Positions 37,912 through 45,623 of a DNA stretch of 54,958 nt are shown piece by piece. The DNA lies in the IMG/VR virus record IMGVR_UViG_3300025480_000005, positions 1 to 54,958 of that record; one strand, given 5' to 3'. Numbering within the stretch: position 1 is the stretch's first letter; each line of letters opens with the position of its first letter. The notes below the pieces were generated by a model that had not been told where the DNA came from, searched no databases, and saw nothing but the letters and a program-made list of their open reading frames with translations. The DNA is from a virus. Position numbers and translations under genes: made by a program.

Positions 37912-38864
37912 CCAAGCCGAGTTTGAAAACGATTGCTTGGGAAGGCGTGCCAATCAACAAACCGGGCATGTACGGCGGCATGGACATTGATATTTATCAC
38001 GCCTCTGGCGTTTGTGAGGGTCCTTCGATTTCATCAAGCGGGCTGCGTCAAATCTTTAACGAATCGCCGGCGCACTTCTTCGCGCAGTGGCGCGGCAATC
38101 CCAAGCGAGTCGACAAGCCGGAGAGCCGCCATTTCATCATCGGCCGAGCGGCGCATCACTTGCATTTAGGACAACAGAACTTCTCTTCCATGTTCGCGGT
38201 TCAGCCGACTGAATACGAGGATGAGAAGACCGGCGAAGTAAAGCCGTGGAACAACAATGCTAATGCCTGCAAACGATGGCATGCTGCGCGGAAAGAAGAA
38301 GGCAAGACAGTTCTCAACGCCAAGGAAGCCGAGCAGATCATCGGCATGGCCGAAGAGCTCGGCCGGCATCCAATCGTGGCGCACGGCGCGCTGAACGGCC
38401 TGGTCGAGCGGTCGATGTTCTGGAAGGACGAAAAAACCGGAATCTGGCTCAAAAGCCGTCCCGATGCGATCCCCGGCGACAGCGGCGATTTCGTCGACTA
38501 CAAAACCACGACCAGCGTCGAATGGACCGCCTTGGTCCGGTCGATCTACGATTTCGGCTACAATCAGCAAGGCGCCTTGGTGCGGCAGGCCGCGCGCGCG
38601 GTTCTGAAAATTCCAAACCCATCTTTCTCTTTGGTGTTTCAAGAAAAAGAGCCGCCCCATTGCGTTCGTGTCGTCACGCTGAAAGACAACGATCTGGAGC
38701 TCGGCGACAAGCAGAACCGCGCCGCGCTTGATCTCTTCGCGAAGTGTCTGAAAGAAAATCATTGGCCCGGCCCTGGCGGCGACCAGCGCGACGCTGACCC
38801 GATCGAAATGAGCGAGGCGGCGCACAAGTGGGTCGATGATCGACTTGCTCTCATGGGGGTCTGA
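37908..38864 (+). CDS. RecE-like exonuclease (PD-(D/E)xK), 318 aa
   Basis: The start is GTG overlapping the upstream stop. The protein has the features of phage exodeoxyribonuclease VIII/DUF3799 nucleases: an N-terminal segment YHASGVCEGPSISSSGLRQI with ESPAHFFAQW, then GRAAHHLHLG, then the catalytic LKSRPDAIPG and DFVDYKTTTS (D, D-x-K) and YNQQGALVRQA. It resects linear DNA 5-prime to 3-prime to provide single strands for the annealing protein encoded 2 bases downstream. Confidence 0.85.
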   Translation: MTKPSLKTIAWEGVPINKPGMYGGMDIDIYHASGVCEGPSISSSGLRQIFNESPAHFFAQWRGNPKRVDKPESRHFIIGRAAHHLHLGQQNFSSMFAVQPTEYEDEKTGEVKPWNNNANACKRWHAARKEEGKTVLNAKEAEQIIGMAEELGRHPIVAHGALNGLVERSMFWKDEKTGIWLKSRPDAIPGDSGDFVDYKTTTSVEWTALVRSIYDFGYNQQGALVRQAARAVLKIPNPSFSLVFQEKEPPHCVRVVTLKDNDLELGDKQNRAALDLFAKCLKENHWPGPGGDQRDADPIEMSEAAHKWVDDRLALMGV

Positions 38865-38866
38865 CG

Positions 38867-39997
38867 ATGAACGATGTTATCGACAACGAAGCGGTAGACA
38901 ACGCGCCATCAAGCGCGAAAGACGCCATCCGGCAATCCCGCGAACTAGTTTCCGTCACGTCGACGGGCGTGCAGATCCACGACCTCGCTCAACAGGTCGA
39001 TTACGCGCAGACGATGGCGAAGGCGAAGGCGGCCATCCCTAAATTCCTGCAGGAGAACGTCGGCGACTGTTTGGCGATCATCGACATTTCCTCCCGCGCC
39101 GGGCTGTCGCCGTACATGGTCGCTCAACATTGCTACGTTCAGAACAATCGGCTTTGTTTCGAGAGCCAACTGTTTCACGCTTTCCTGCAGGCGTCGCATT
39201 TGCTGAAAGGCGATCTCGAAGTCGAGTACGAAGGCGAAGGCGGCGAGATGGTTTGCGTCGTCACTGGCCATCTGCGCGCCGACCCGACGAAGGCGCGCGT
39301 TCATCGATCGCCTCCACTGAAAGAGCGGCATCCCGGCTTCGTCCTCAAAAAGGCATACGACGACGGCAGCACGGCGAAAAAATATCTGTCCTACTTGGAC
39401 GGCGAAAAGCTGCGCCAGGAAGGCAAGATCGAGGAAGGCATGAAATTGTTCTCTCAGGGTTCGCCGCTCTGGGTGACGAAACCGCTGGTTCAGTTCTTCT
39501 ATGATACATCGCGGGACTGGACCCGCATGTTCGCTCCGCGTGCCACGCTCGGCATCTACACGCCGGACGAGATCGCCGAGTTCAGCCCCGAGATGGCGCG
39601 CGACGTGACGCCCGTTGGATCTGGCCTATCTGAACGGCTCCGTTCCAATGCGGTCGATAAGACCGAAGGCCACAAGGACGGTCAAGCCGCGACCGAAATG
39701 GGCAAGGCGAAAAACGGCGAGGCGGCGGCGCCGAAGACGCGCGCAAAGAACAAGAAATCCGCAGAAAAGCAGACCGAAGCGGCGGCACCGAAGAAAGAAG
39801 ACATCAAAACCGCCGCGCAGTGGAAGCAATACTGTCTCGCCTGGATCAAGGCCGAATCGAGTTTTGAGGCAATCCGTCAGAGATGGAACGATGAAAGGCA
39901 GCTTCGCAACAACTGCGGTGTGACCTCCGATGAGCGCGATCCCGTTCAGACACAGATGGTCGAGCGATGCAAAGAATTAGGAGAACCGGCAGCATGA
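38867..39997 (+). CDS. RecT-like single-strand annealing protein, 376 aa
   Basis: The core contains IPKFLQENVGDCLAIIDISS, SPYMVAQHCYVQNNRLCFES, WVTKPLVQFFYDTSRDWTRM and RATLGIYTPDEIAEF, characteristic of RecT-type recombinases of rhizobial phages. A Lys/Ala-rich linker (about residues 265-310) precedes a helical C-terminal extension (AAQWKQYCLAWIKAESSFEA). It would anneal the single strands made by the exonuclease. The gene is followed at once by an ATGA-coupled small ORF. Confidence 0.8.
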   Translation: MNDVIDNEAVDNAPSSAKDAIRQSRELVSVTSTGVQIHDLAQQVDYAQTMAKAKAAIPKFLQENVGDCLAIIDISSRAGLSPYMVAQHCYVQNNRLCFESQLFHAFLQASHLLKGDLEVEYEGEGGEMVCVVTGHLRADPTKARVHRSPPLKERHPGFVLKKAYDDGSTAKKYLSYLDGEKLRQEGKIEEGMKLFSQGSPLWVTKPLVQFFYDTSRDWTRMFAPRATLGIYTPDEIAEFSPEMARDVTPVGSGLSERLRSNAVDKTEGHKDGQAATEMGKAKNGEAAAPKTRAKNKKSAEKQTEAAAPKKEDIKTAAQWKQYCLAWIKAESSFEAIRQRWNDERQLRNNCGVTSDERDPVQTQMVERCKELGEPAA

Positions 39998-40170
39998 GGC
40001 GCTTCGCCTTCTTCTGCGCTTCTATCGCCTGCTTCTGCGCGATCATCAGGATCGCGGGCTTCGATTCGGATGGTTCGATCGGCTCGATCACCATCACCGC
40101 CTCAGAAGTCGTTGGCACGTCGTTCGCTGGTTGGCTCGGAATCGAATGTTTAGGGAAGGCAATGCGATGA
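39994..40170 (+). CDS. Small membrane protein, 58 aa
   Basis: From ATG 39994 (overlapping the RecT stop by ATGA) the product has a hydrophobic N-terminal helix (RRFAFFCASIACFCAIIRIA) and a second weak hydrophobic stretch (EVVGTSFAGWLGIECL). It could be a signal-anchored small protein. The function is unknown. Confidence 0.55.
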   Translation: MRRFAFFCASIACFCAIIRIAGFDSDGSIGSITITASEVVGTSFAGWLGIECLGKAMR

Positions 40171-40496
40171 GCCGCATCGCAGAATCCGCCTATGGCGACC
40201 GTCCGCTGGCTTATCCTACCGAAAGAGCATGGAAAGAGTCGGGAACGTCGAAAGACGCAGCCAAGGCTATTGTCGGTGATGCCTCGATCCTTCGGGAAAG
40301 AGCCTATGCCGCCCTTGCGGCGGCCGGTAGTGCGGGCCTAACGGCAGACCAGGTTGCCCTAGCCCTCGGGCGCGATCGCCTTTCAGTGAGGCCCAGAATT
40401 ACCGAGCTTGCCAAAATAGGTCGCGTAATCCGAACGGGAGAACGGCGCCAGAACGAATCCGGTCTTTCTGCCGCCGCGTGGAGGATCGTTCCATGA
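40167..40496 (+). CDS. Winged-helix phage protein, 109 aa
   Basis: The C-terminal 75 residues (ILRERAYAALAAAGSAGLTADQ, then ALGRDRLSVRPRITELAKIG, then VIRTGERRQNESG) form a typical winged-helix domain of phage Rha/GntR-like type, probably DNA-binding. The start overlaps the previous stop (ATGA). It is a likely local regulator or replication accessory of the early operon. Confidence 0.7.
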   Translation: MSRIAESAYGDRPLAYPTERAWKESGTSKDAAKAIVGDASILRERAYAALAAAGSAGLTADQVALALGRDRLSVRPRITELAKIGRVIRTGERRQNESGLSAAAWRIVP

Positions 40497-40849
40497 GCGA
40501 TCGCATCTTCACCACCGAAGAGAAGCTGGCCGAAGTAGAGCAACTCGTGGAAAACTTTAGATGGTCCCGTCGTTACCCAGAAGATCCTGAATATCAGACC
40601 TACCTGGTTCTGAAAGCTATCGCCGAAGATCTCCGCGCTCCGCTGCCGGCGACTCAGAACAAGGCACTCGAAGTCGTTGGCTTCGTCGTCAACGCGGCGA
40701 TGCGGTCCAAGGCGCAGCTCGGCTATCTCGAGGTCGGTCACCAGCAAGCAATCGCGGATCGTGTGATGAAATACTGGGGAACGATCAGAAGCGCGCTCGA
40801 GCAATGCGGTGGCAAGGAGAAGGTTTCAGCAGGGGAGTACCAACGATGA
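40493..40849 (+). CDS. Phage early protein, 118 aa
   Basis: The product is helical (TEEKLAEVEQLVENFRWSRR, then YQTYLVLKAIAEDLRA, then RSKAQLGYLEVGHQQAIADR). It overlaps both neighbours by 4 bases. The family is not recognised. Strong coupling suggests stoichiometric expression with the coiled-coil gene downstream. Confidence 0.6.
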   Translation: MSDRIFTTEEKLAEVEQLVENFRWSRRYPEDPEYQTYLVLKAIAEDLRAPLPATQNKALEVVGFVVNAAMRSKAQLGYLEVGHQQAIADRVMKYWGTIRSALEQCGGKEKVSAGEYQR

Positions 40850-41229
40850 CGCCTGACGTGGAAGTGTTCAACGGTCTATTGGATCGGATCGAGGCGCTGG
40901 CGAACAAGGCCGGGCGCTTGGAGGGCGAGCGCGAGCAGTTCCGCCTCGCCATCGAGGACGCGAAGCGCGAGATCGTCGCGCTCCAAAGCGAGAAAAAGTC
41001 GCTCGCACTCATGAACGCTGAGTATGTTCAGAACCGCGACCGAGCAATCACAGCATGCGAGCGAGCGGAGAAGATTGAACGCGAGGCGATCAACATCATA
41101 CGCGATCTCTCGGCCGCCGCGCGCGCTTATTGCAATAATCGCGGTCGACGAAGAGCGAGGGCATTTGCGAGTCTTCAATCCGCGATCCTTGTCGCAGACG
41201 CGAAAGTCGAGGCTTTTAGGCCGTTCTGA
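40846..41229 (+). CDS. Coiled-coil phage protein, 127 aa
   Basis: Residues 10-95 are a long coiled coil (LLDRIEALANKAGRLEGERE, FRLAIEDAKREIVALQSEKK, RAITACERAEKIEREAINII). The C-terminus is basic (NNRGRRRARAF). It starts with ATG 40846 overlapping the upstream stop. Likely an oligomeric accessory; no family known. Confidence 0.6.
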   Translation: MTPDVEVFNGLLDRIEALANKAGRLEGEREQFRLAIEDAKREIVALQSEKKSLALMNAEYVQNRDRAITACERAEKIEREAINIIRDLSAAARAYCNNRGRRRARAFASLQSAILVADAKVEAFRPF

Positions 41230-41672
41230 TGCGTCTATACAGACCATATGTTCCGATTGCCGTTCGCATCAAGGTCGCGGAGCGGCAGTTGCTAACATGG
41301 AAAACTCACGATCAAGTGTTTGTTGCCTCACTGCAAAAGCTATCGCCGTCGCGCTATCTTGAAGCATTGCTCGCGTATATGTTTTATTCCTTCGTTTTTC
41401 ATCTTGATCACGATCCGGCGCTAGAGAACCGACCGTTCAACAAGCGGACCAAGAAATACACTCCCGACGCGAACGATCCGGAGTTCCTGATCTATCGTAC
41501 GAAGGAAGATCATCGAATCAAGACATTAGTGCGAGGAGATGGCGCGCAACTCTCCGACGCGGCGATTGCCAGGAAGCGGAAACGCAAAGAACGAAAGATG
41601 CGACGACCGAAGACGCGATGGCCTTCTCGACCGCTGCGCTCGCGTAGTTTTGTGAAGGTCGCACCAATTTGA
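41229..41672 (+). CDS. HNH-like phage protein, 147 aa
   Basis: The ATG overlaps the upstream stop (TGATG). The stretch FHLDHDPALENRPFNKRTKK, then TPDANDPEFLIYRTKEDHRI with KTLVRGDGAQ resembles the phage HNH endonuclease family in which LDHDPALxLRP and a later DH-x-KT pair carry the metal site. The C-terminus is Arg/Lys-rich. Nuclease activity is likely but key residues should be confirmed by alignment. Confidence 0.5.
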   Translation: MRLYRPYVPIAVRIKVAERQLLTWKTHDQVFVASLQKLSPSRYLEALLAYMFYSFVFHLDHDPALENRPFNKRTKKYTPDANDPEFLIYRTKEDHRIKTLVRGDGAQLSDAAIARKRKRKERKMRRPKTRWPSRPLRSRSFVKVAPI

Positions 41673-41687
41673 AGAAAGAAAACGATG

Positions 41688-42044
41688 ATGAGCAACGATA
41701 AACCTTTGTCACTGGTTAAAGTCGAAACGAGCGATGATCCCGATGTCGCGCGTGTCCTGGAAAACATCTCCGGCATCCGCCACGAACGCGACGTCCTGAA
41801 GCTCGATCTGGAAAAATCGATGCGTGATCTCGCGGTCGCTGACGGTAAGATCGCCTATCTGCAAAGACGCCTCGATGAAATGCAACGCCAGCGCGATCAC
41901 TTCATGGGTAAGTTGATTGAAGTGATGACTAACTTCCAGACCATCAAGGGTGCCGTCGAAGCGATCGAAAGGGCCGCCAACTCATCGGTCCAAGTCGGCA
42001 AGATAGCCGCCGACGCGGCGCGGGATCTGAAACGGTCTTCGTGA
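41688..42044 (+). CDS. Coiled-coil phage protein, 118 aa
   Basis: Helical over most of its length (LENISGIRHERDVLKLDLEK, ADGKIAYLQRRLDEMQRQRD, MTNFQTIKGAVEAIERAANS). ATG 41688 or the ATG 3 bases earlier is the start. It ends the plus-strand operon, at the convergent terminator. Probably an oligomeric accessory; the function is unknown. Confidence 0.6.
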   Translation: MSNDKPLSLVKVETSDDPDVARVLENISGIRHERDVLKLDLEKSMRDLAVADGKIAYLQRRLDEMQRQRDHFMGKLIEVMTNFQTIKGAVEAIERAANSSVQVGKIAADAARDLKRSS

Positions 42045-42070
42045 AAAAAGGCCCGGCAGCGGGCCGGGCC
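42044..42070 (-). terminator. Terminator between the convergent early and lysis operons
   Basis: On the minus strand GGCCCGGC pairs with GCCGGGCC across a 5-base loop and is followed by TTTTTT. It ends the minus-strand lysis operon. The same hairpin, just after the plus-strand stop, may also help to end that transcript. Confidence 0.75.
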
Positions 42071-42143
42071 GAGTCGGGAGGAAACGCCTCCAAGGAGCTG
42101 ACGGCAGCGATGAATATAGCACGATTCGATTTCTGATGCGATT

Positions 42144-42494
42144 TCAGAATGAGCGTCGTCGTATGTCGCGCCTGCTATTGTTGTCTTCGGCACGCATGAA
42201 AAAGTCCTGCGTCATGTAGCCGAGCGCCCGTAATAGCGGAAAGACGATGATTCCGAACAACAGTAAGAGTTGCCAGCCACATTCTTTCCAGTCCGCAGAA
42301 TAATCGTCATTCAATCGACCGATGCCGAGAGCGAACAGTGCCAATGCCATGAGTGCGTAGATCGCGCGGCGGAAAAGCACCCATCGAGTTTGGCTCGTTA
42401 AAAAACCGGCCCTTGACGTGATCTTTTGCATCGCTGCGAGCATCACGATGCCGCAGATTGTGTCCGAGATGCCGAGCACGTAATCGGGGGTCAT
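42144..42494 (-). CDS. Membrane protein of the lysis module, 116 aa, about three TM segments
   Basis: Hydrophobic segments are visible at the N-terminus (YVLGISDTICGIVMLAAM), in the middle (AIYALMALALFALGIGRL) and near residues 75-95 (CGWQLLLLFGIIVFPLLRAL), with a basic tail (NNSRRDIRRRSF). Number and size of segments fit a holin or holin accessory. It overlaps the upstream membrane protein gene by 4 bases and is the last gene of the lysis operon. Confidence 0.6.
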   Translation of the reverse strand: MTPDYVLGISDTICGIVMLAAMQKITSRAGFLTSQTRWVLFRRAIYALMALALFALGIGRLNDDYSADWKECGWQLLLLFGIIVFPLLRALGYMTQDFFMRAEDNNSRRDIRRRSF

Positions 42495-42799
42495 GAATGT
42501 GGCTCCTTTGGCCCCGGTCCGTTGTGGGCGCTGAGGTATTTTCGCACTAGGACTTCAATTCCCTGCATGATCAAAATCGCAAAATATCCGACGATGAATG
42601 CGGCACCGTAATCCCCGACCCAGGACGGCACGACGTGTTGCGCGGCCGGACCGAGAAAATTCGCCACCAAGATGCCAACGATGATCGAACCAGCGACCAC
42701 GCCAGTACTGAAATCTCTTACCGTAAAGACATGAGCAATACCGCCGGCGAAGCCGCCGATCAATCTGGCCGCGTTCAGTCCTAAATCTTCCAAAGTCAT
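42491..42799 (-). CDS. Membrane protein of the lysis module, 102 aa
   Basis: Two or three hydrophobic stretches (LIGGFAGGIAHVFTV, STGVVAGSIIVGILVANFLG, YGAAFIVGYFAILIMQGIEV) with a charged C-terminus are typical of small phage holins. It follows the lipase gene with an ATGA overlap. Holin identity is inferred from topology and neighbours. Confidence 0.6.
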   Translation of the reverse strand: MTLEDLGLNAARLIGGFAGGIAHVFTVRDFSTGVVAGSIIVGILVANFLGPAAQHVVPSWVGDYGAAFIVGYFAILIMQGIEVLVRKYLSAHNGPGPKEPHS

Positions 42800-43488
42800 C
42801 CCCCGCTCCCGGCCGCTTGAACTGCATGCACTGTGCTGACGTAGTTTTTGATGTAGTGATCCTGGATTTTGACGTGCAGGTTGTCGAGCCAGTTGTCGTC
42901 GAGCGTCGCGTCGGGACCGACGTGGTCGAGCGGGACCTGTTCATAGGGCCATAGCGGCTCCCAGTGGAACGGGACGCGGGGCACCGGATCGTCGCCATAC
43001 CACGGCGCGCAGAGTGGGATAGACGTCAGCACCCTCACGAACTGGGCGCCGCCGACCCGCGGCAACGCGAACGCGCCGATCTTCATCGGCGCCAAGCCGT
43101 CGTTGACTTTAAGGCGGGCGCCCAGCAGCGCGCCGACGGCGGCGCCAAGACTGTGGGCGCCGATCGCGAACGGCTTCCCCCGCCTCTCCAGTTCTGCGAG
43201 GATGCGGCCATAGATCCTGTCGACGATGAGGTTGAAGCCGGCGTGAACGAAGCCGAGGCTCGGATGGTCGATGCCGCCGTGATCCTTGATGCTCAGCGCG
43301 CAGAAGTCGAGCGCCCAATCAATAGCGTCGTGAGATCCTTGCGGGGATACGATGATGAAGCCGTCATCGCGCGTCGTTAGGAATACCCGGATGGCCGAAT
43401 CGACATCATCAATGAAGGGCACCGCATCTGGATCATTAGTCCGTGCGGCAGCATCGACCAGATCGGCATCTGAAGGCGGCGCGATCAT
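42796..43488 (-). CDS. Class 3 lipase-like serine hydrolase, 230 aa
   Basis: ATG 43488 overlaps the stop of the 74-residue gene. The nucleophile elbow is GAHSLGAAVG (S113) and VHAGF precedes it as in class 3 lipases. A downstream Asp (DDPVPRVPF) and a C-terminal His (QDHYIKNYV) supply the triad. In the lysis module it could attack membrane or cell-wall lipids, or mycolate-like outer layers; there is no signal peptide, so export would be via holin or lysis. Family assignment is good; the substrate is not known. Confidence 0.75.
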   Translation of the reverse strand: MIAPPSDADLVDAAARTNDPDAVPFIDDVDSAIRVFLTTRDDGFIIVSPQGSHDAIDWALDFCALSIKDHGGIDHPSLGFVHAGFNLIVDRIYGRILAELERRGKPFAIGAHSLGAAVGALLGARLKVNDGLAPMKIGAFALPRVGGAQFVRVLTSIPLCAPWYGDDPVPRVPFHWEPLWPYEQVPLDHVGPDATLDDNWLDNLHVKIQDHYIKNYVSTVHAVQAAGSGG

Positions 43489-43709
43489 GTCGGCTTCCCG
43501 AACACCCTCTCGGCCTCGGTGAGCTGGCGCTCCCGGAGCTCCTTGACCTGATTCAGGGCAACGTCGAAGCCCTTCATGAGCTCGTCGACCGAGTTGACCT
43601 TGCCGGAAAGCTTGAACCACTCCGACATCGCGGCGTTCTTCACATTCTCGTCGAAGGCGTCCTCGATCGTCGATCGGACACGGTTCGCGAGCGAAACATC
43701 ATCAGCCAT
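43485..43709 (-). CDS. Small helical protein, 74 aa
   Basis: Short helical protein (VSLANRVRSTIEDAFDENVK, then KVNSVDELMKGFDVALNQVK) coupled to the lipase gene. No domain recognised. It could be a lysis regulator or a chaperone for the lipase. Confidence 0.55.
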   Translation of the reverse strand: MADDVSLANRVRSTIEDAFDENVKNAAMSEWFKLSGKVNSVDELMKGFDVALNQVKELRERQLTEAERVFGKPT

Positions 43710-43751
43710 GTCAGGCCGCCTCTGATGATTTTTGGGGATGAGCCACTAGAA

Positions 43752-44300
43752 TCAACTCCCAGCCTTGGCCGTTGGTGATGCCGCAATTATCGCAGCGCCC
43801 GCAGTACTTTGAGGTATGAAATCTACGATTCTCTTGGCAACGCTCTCCGGCGTTAGCCCGAAGCGCGCCGCAGCGTCGGGGGCGGCGGCGAGCGCGGCAT
43901 TTGCAGCCTCAGCAAGAGCCTCATTATCGACGGTGATCGTCTTGCCCTGTAGTGCCACCTTGCCATCGGCGATGAGTGATGCCGCTTGCCGCTGCGCTGC
44001 CGCCGTGATTGAGGCGCGGTGCTCGGCATCAATGTTTATGTTGAGTTTGGTCCGCAGCAGCCAGAACAGCCAAGTTAGCCCGGCCATAATCAGCGAGTTG
44101 ACGGCGGCGTTGATATAGGGCTCGGCAATCTCGCCGAAGGCTTGGCCGACGTTGATGACGCCGCCCTGCTTCTGAGGCACGACGATCATCGGCGAACCTC
44201 CGACGGCCGTGGCGAGAAAGGTTGCGTATGTCGGAACTTGAGCATGAGCTGAGACGATGAGCATCGCGATCAGCGCGGCTGCGGCGAACAATCGCTTCAT
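43752..44300 (-). CDS. Exported/membrane protein of the lysis module, 182 aa
   Basis: The N-terminus is a signal peptide (MKRLFAAAALIAMLIVSAHA). A second hydrophobic helix (YINAAVNSLIMAGLTWLFWLL) lies at residues 65-90, followed by an Ala-rich, mostly helical C-terminal half with the feel of a phage LLH-type holin (FGLTPESVAKRIVDFIPQ). It may be a holin or a pinholin-like protein; the export signal points to a periplasmic C-terminus. A terminator lies upstream. Confidence 0.6.
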   Translation of the reverse strand: MKRLFAAAALIAMLIVSAHAQVPTYATFLATAVGGSPMIVVPQKQGGVINVGQAFGEIAEPYINAAVNSLIMAGLTWLFWLLRTKLNINIDAEHRASITAAAQRQAASLIADGKVALQGKTITVDNEALAEAANAALAAAPDAAARFGLTPESVAKRIVDFIPQSTAGAAIIAASPTAKAGS

Positions 44301-44321
44301 GGGAAAGTCTCCCCAGAAATG

Positions 44322-44352
44322 AAAAAGACCGCCTCCGAATCCAGAGGCGGTC
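44322..44352 (-). terminator. Terminator after the outer-membrane-like gene
   Basis: GACCGCCTC pairs with GAGGCGGTC across 8 bases, followed on the minus strand by TTTTTC. It separates the outer-membrane-like gene from the downstream lysis genes. Confidence 0.75.
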
Positions 44353-44390
44353 CCGATATATCACGGATGCGCGATCAACACATCTGGCGT

Positions 44391-45194
44391 TTATAGGCCG
44401 AATAATACGTGCAGCCCGAGCCAATACTGCGTGCCGAGCGAGACGCTGGCGCCGGTCGTCAGCGGCGCTCCGTTCGCGGCAAACACGTTGTTCAACGTCA
44501 GCCCGTTGACCGGGAAAGCGACGCCAGCAAAAGCCTCGATCGCTCCGCCGTTCGGTTTGCCGTTACTGCCCAAGGTCGGCCAGACGAAGCCGGACGTGAG
44601 CATCGGCTCGACCAACCATTGCGATCCAGACGCGGCACCAATAGTGCCGCTGAGGCCGACCTCCTTGACGCCCACACCGACATATTGCTGCGGAGCGCCG
44701 ACCGTAATGTTGCTAGGCAGCGTCGGAGTGAAGGTGGGGAAGTTGATGTTGGCGTTGACCACCGACAACACCGGCGTCAGCAGGGTCTGGAACACGTTCA
44801 GCCCGATGTCGGCTTCCTGGGACGCCGACCAACGCGCGGCGAGGCTGGCACCGCCGCCGAGCGGCGTGCCGGCGGTGACGTTCTCGTAGCTCCCCGTGGC
44901 CTGAAAGCGCGCCCAGAAGCCCTGGCGTGCCCAGATGTAGCCCCAGACGGCGTCGACGGTGGCGCCGTCAGCGGTCAAGTTGCCGTTGACCAAGCTGGTC
45001 GCGAACACGTTGTTGCCGGAGACGCTGGATTGAGCGACCGAGGCGCTGGAACCAACGCCGACATACCAGCCGGAACCGTTCTGGATGAGGAACGGGTTTT
45101 GAGACGCCGCTTTCGTCGGCAATAGGTCACCGGCAAATGCTGCCGTTGACGCGAGAATGGCCGCAGCGATCGCGGCCAGAAGCAATCTGCGCAT
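44391..45194 (-). CDS. Outer-membrane beta-barrel-like protein, 267 aa
   Basis: A signal peptide (MRRLLLAAIAAAILASTAAFA) is followed by a protein with alternating hydrophobic strands ending in an aromatic residue (YWLGLHVLFGL at the C-terminus, LVEPMLTSGFVWP, FWARFQATGSYENV), typical of small outer-membrane barrels. The start is preceded by the recurring leader AACAGGGGAGA. A phage-encoded outer-membrane protein could block receptors or change the host surface. It has its own downstream terminator. Confidence 0.65.
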   Translation of the reverse strand: MRRLLLAAIAAAILASTAAFAGDLLPTKAASQNPFLIQNGSGWYVGVGSSASVAQSSVSGNNVFATSLVNGNLTADGATVDAVWGYIWARQGFWARFQATGSYENVTAGTPLGGGASLAARWSASQEADIGLNVFQTLLTPVLSVVNANINFPTFTPTLPSNITVGAPQQYVGVGVKEVGLSGTIGAASGSQWLVEPMLTSGFVWPTLGSNGKPNGGAIEAFAGVAFPVNGLTLNNVFAANGAPLTTGASVSLGTQYWLGLHVLFGL

Positions 45195-45275
45195 TTGGGT
45201 CTCCCCTGTTGATGGAATTTACAGTGGCAGCTTATCAGCGATAACTGTGACTTTTACGCCACATTCGAGAAATCT

Positions 45276-45623
45276 TTATCGTCCGATCACGTCGAGGCGG
45301 ACCGACGCCAATCCGGAGAAGCCAAGAGCGCGCGCCGCGGCCGGCGAGAGATCGATAACTCTTCCGCGCCGGAACGGCCCCCTATCCGCGATACGGACGA
45401 TCGTGGTGCGCCCGTTCCGGAGATTGGTCACTTTCACCCTCTCGCCAAAACGAAGCGACCTGTGAGCTGCGGAGAGGCTTTGGCAGTCCAGCGGGCGACC
45501 ACTAGCCGTTCGGTGGCCACAGAGTGCCGCGCTGTAAATCGAGGCGATACCGGTCTGCTGGGCGGCCGCGGGGCCGCAGACCAGCAGGATCGCGGTCAGA
45601 GCCGCGCGAACAGGCGCTGCCAA
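45276..45623 (-). CDS. RlpA-like septal/lytic protein, 115 aa
   Basis: From a TTG start at 45623 inside the end of the lysozyme gene, the product has a signal peptide (APVRAALTAILLVCGPAAA) and the double-psi beta-barrel of RlpA: GIASIYSAALCGHRTASGR, SAAHRSLRFGERVKVTNL, RTTIVRIADRGPF and RVIDLSPAAARALG. RlpA-type proteins cut denuded peptidoglycan glycan strands. With the GH25 lysozyme it is likely to take part in lysis. Confidence 0.75.
   Translation of the reverse strand: MAAPVRAALTAILLVCGPAAAQQTGIASIYSAALCGHRTASGRPLDCQSLSAAHRSLRFGERVKVTNLRNGRTTIVRIADRGPFRRGRVIDLSPAAARALGFSGLASVRLDVIGR

Noticed and set aside
14740-45283. The 14-base sequence GATAAAGATTTCTC present near 14.75 kb and 45.28 kb
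   Set aside because: Chance matches of this length are expected several times in a window of this size, and the two contexts differ.
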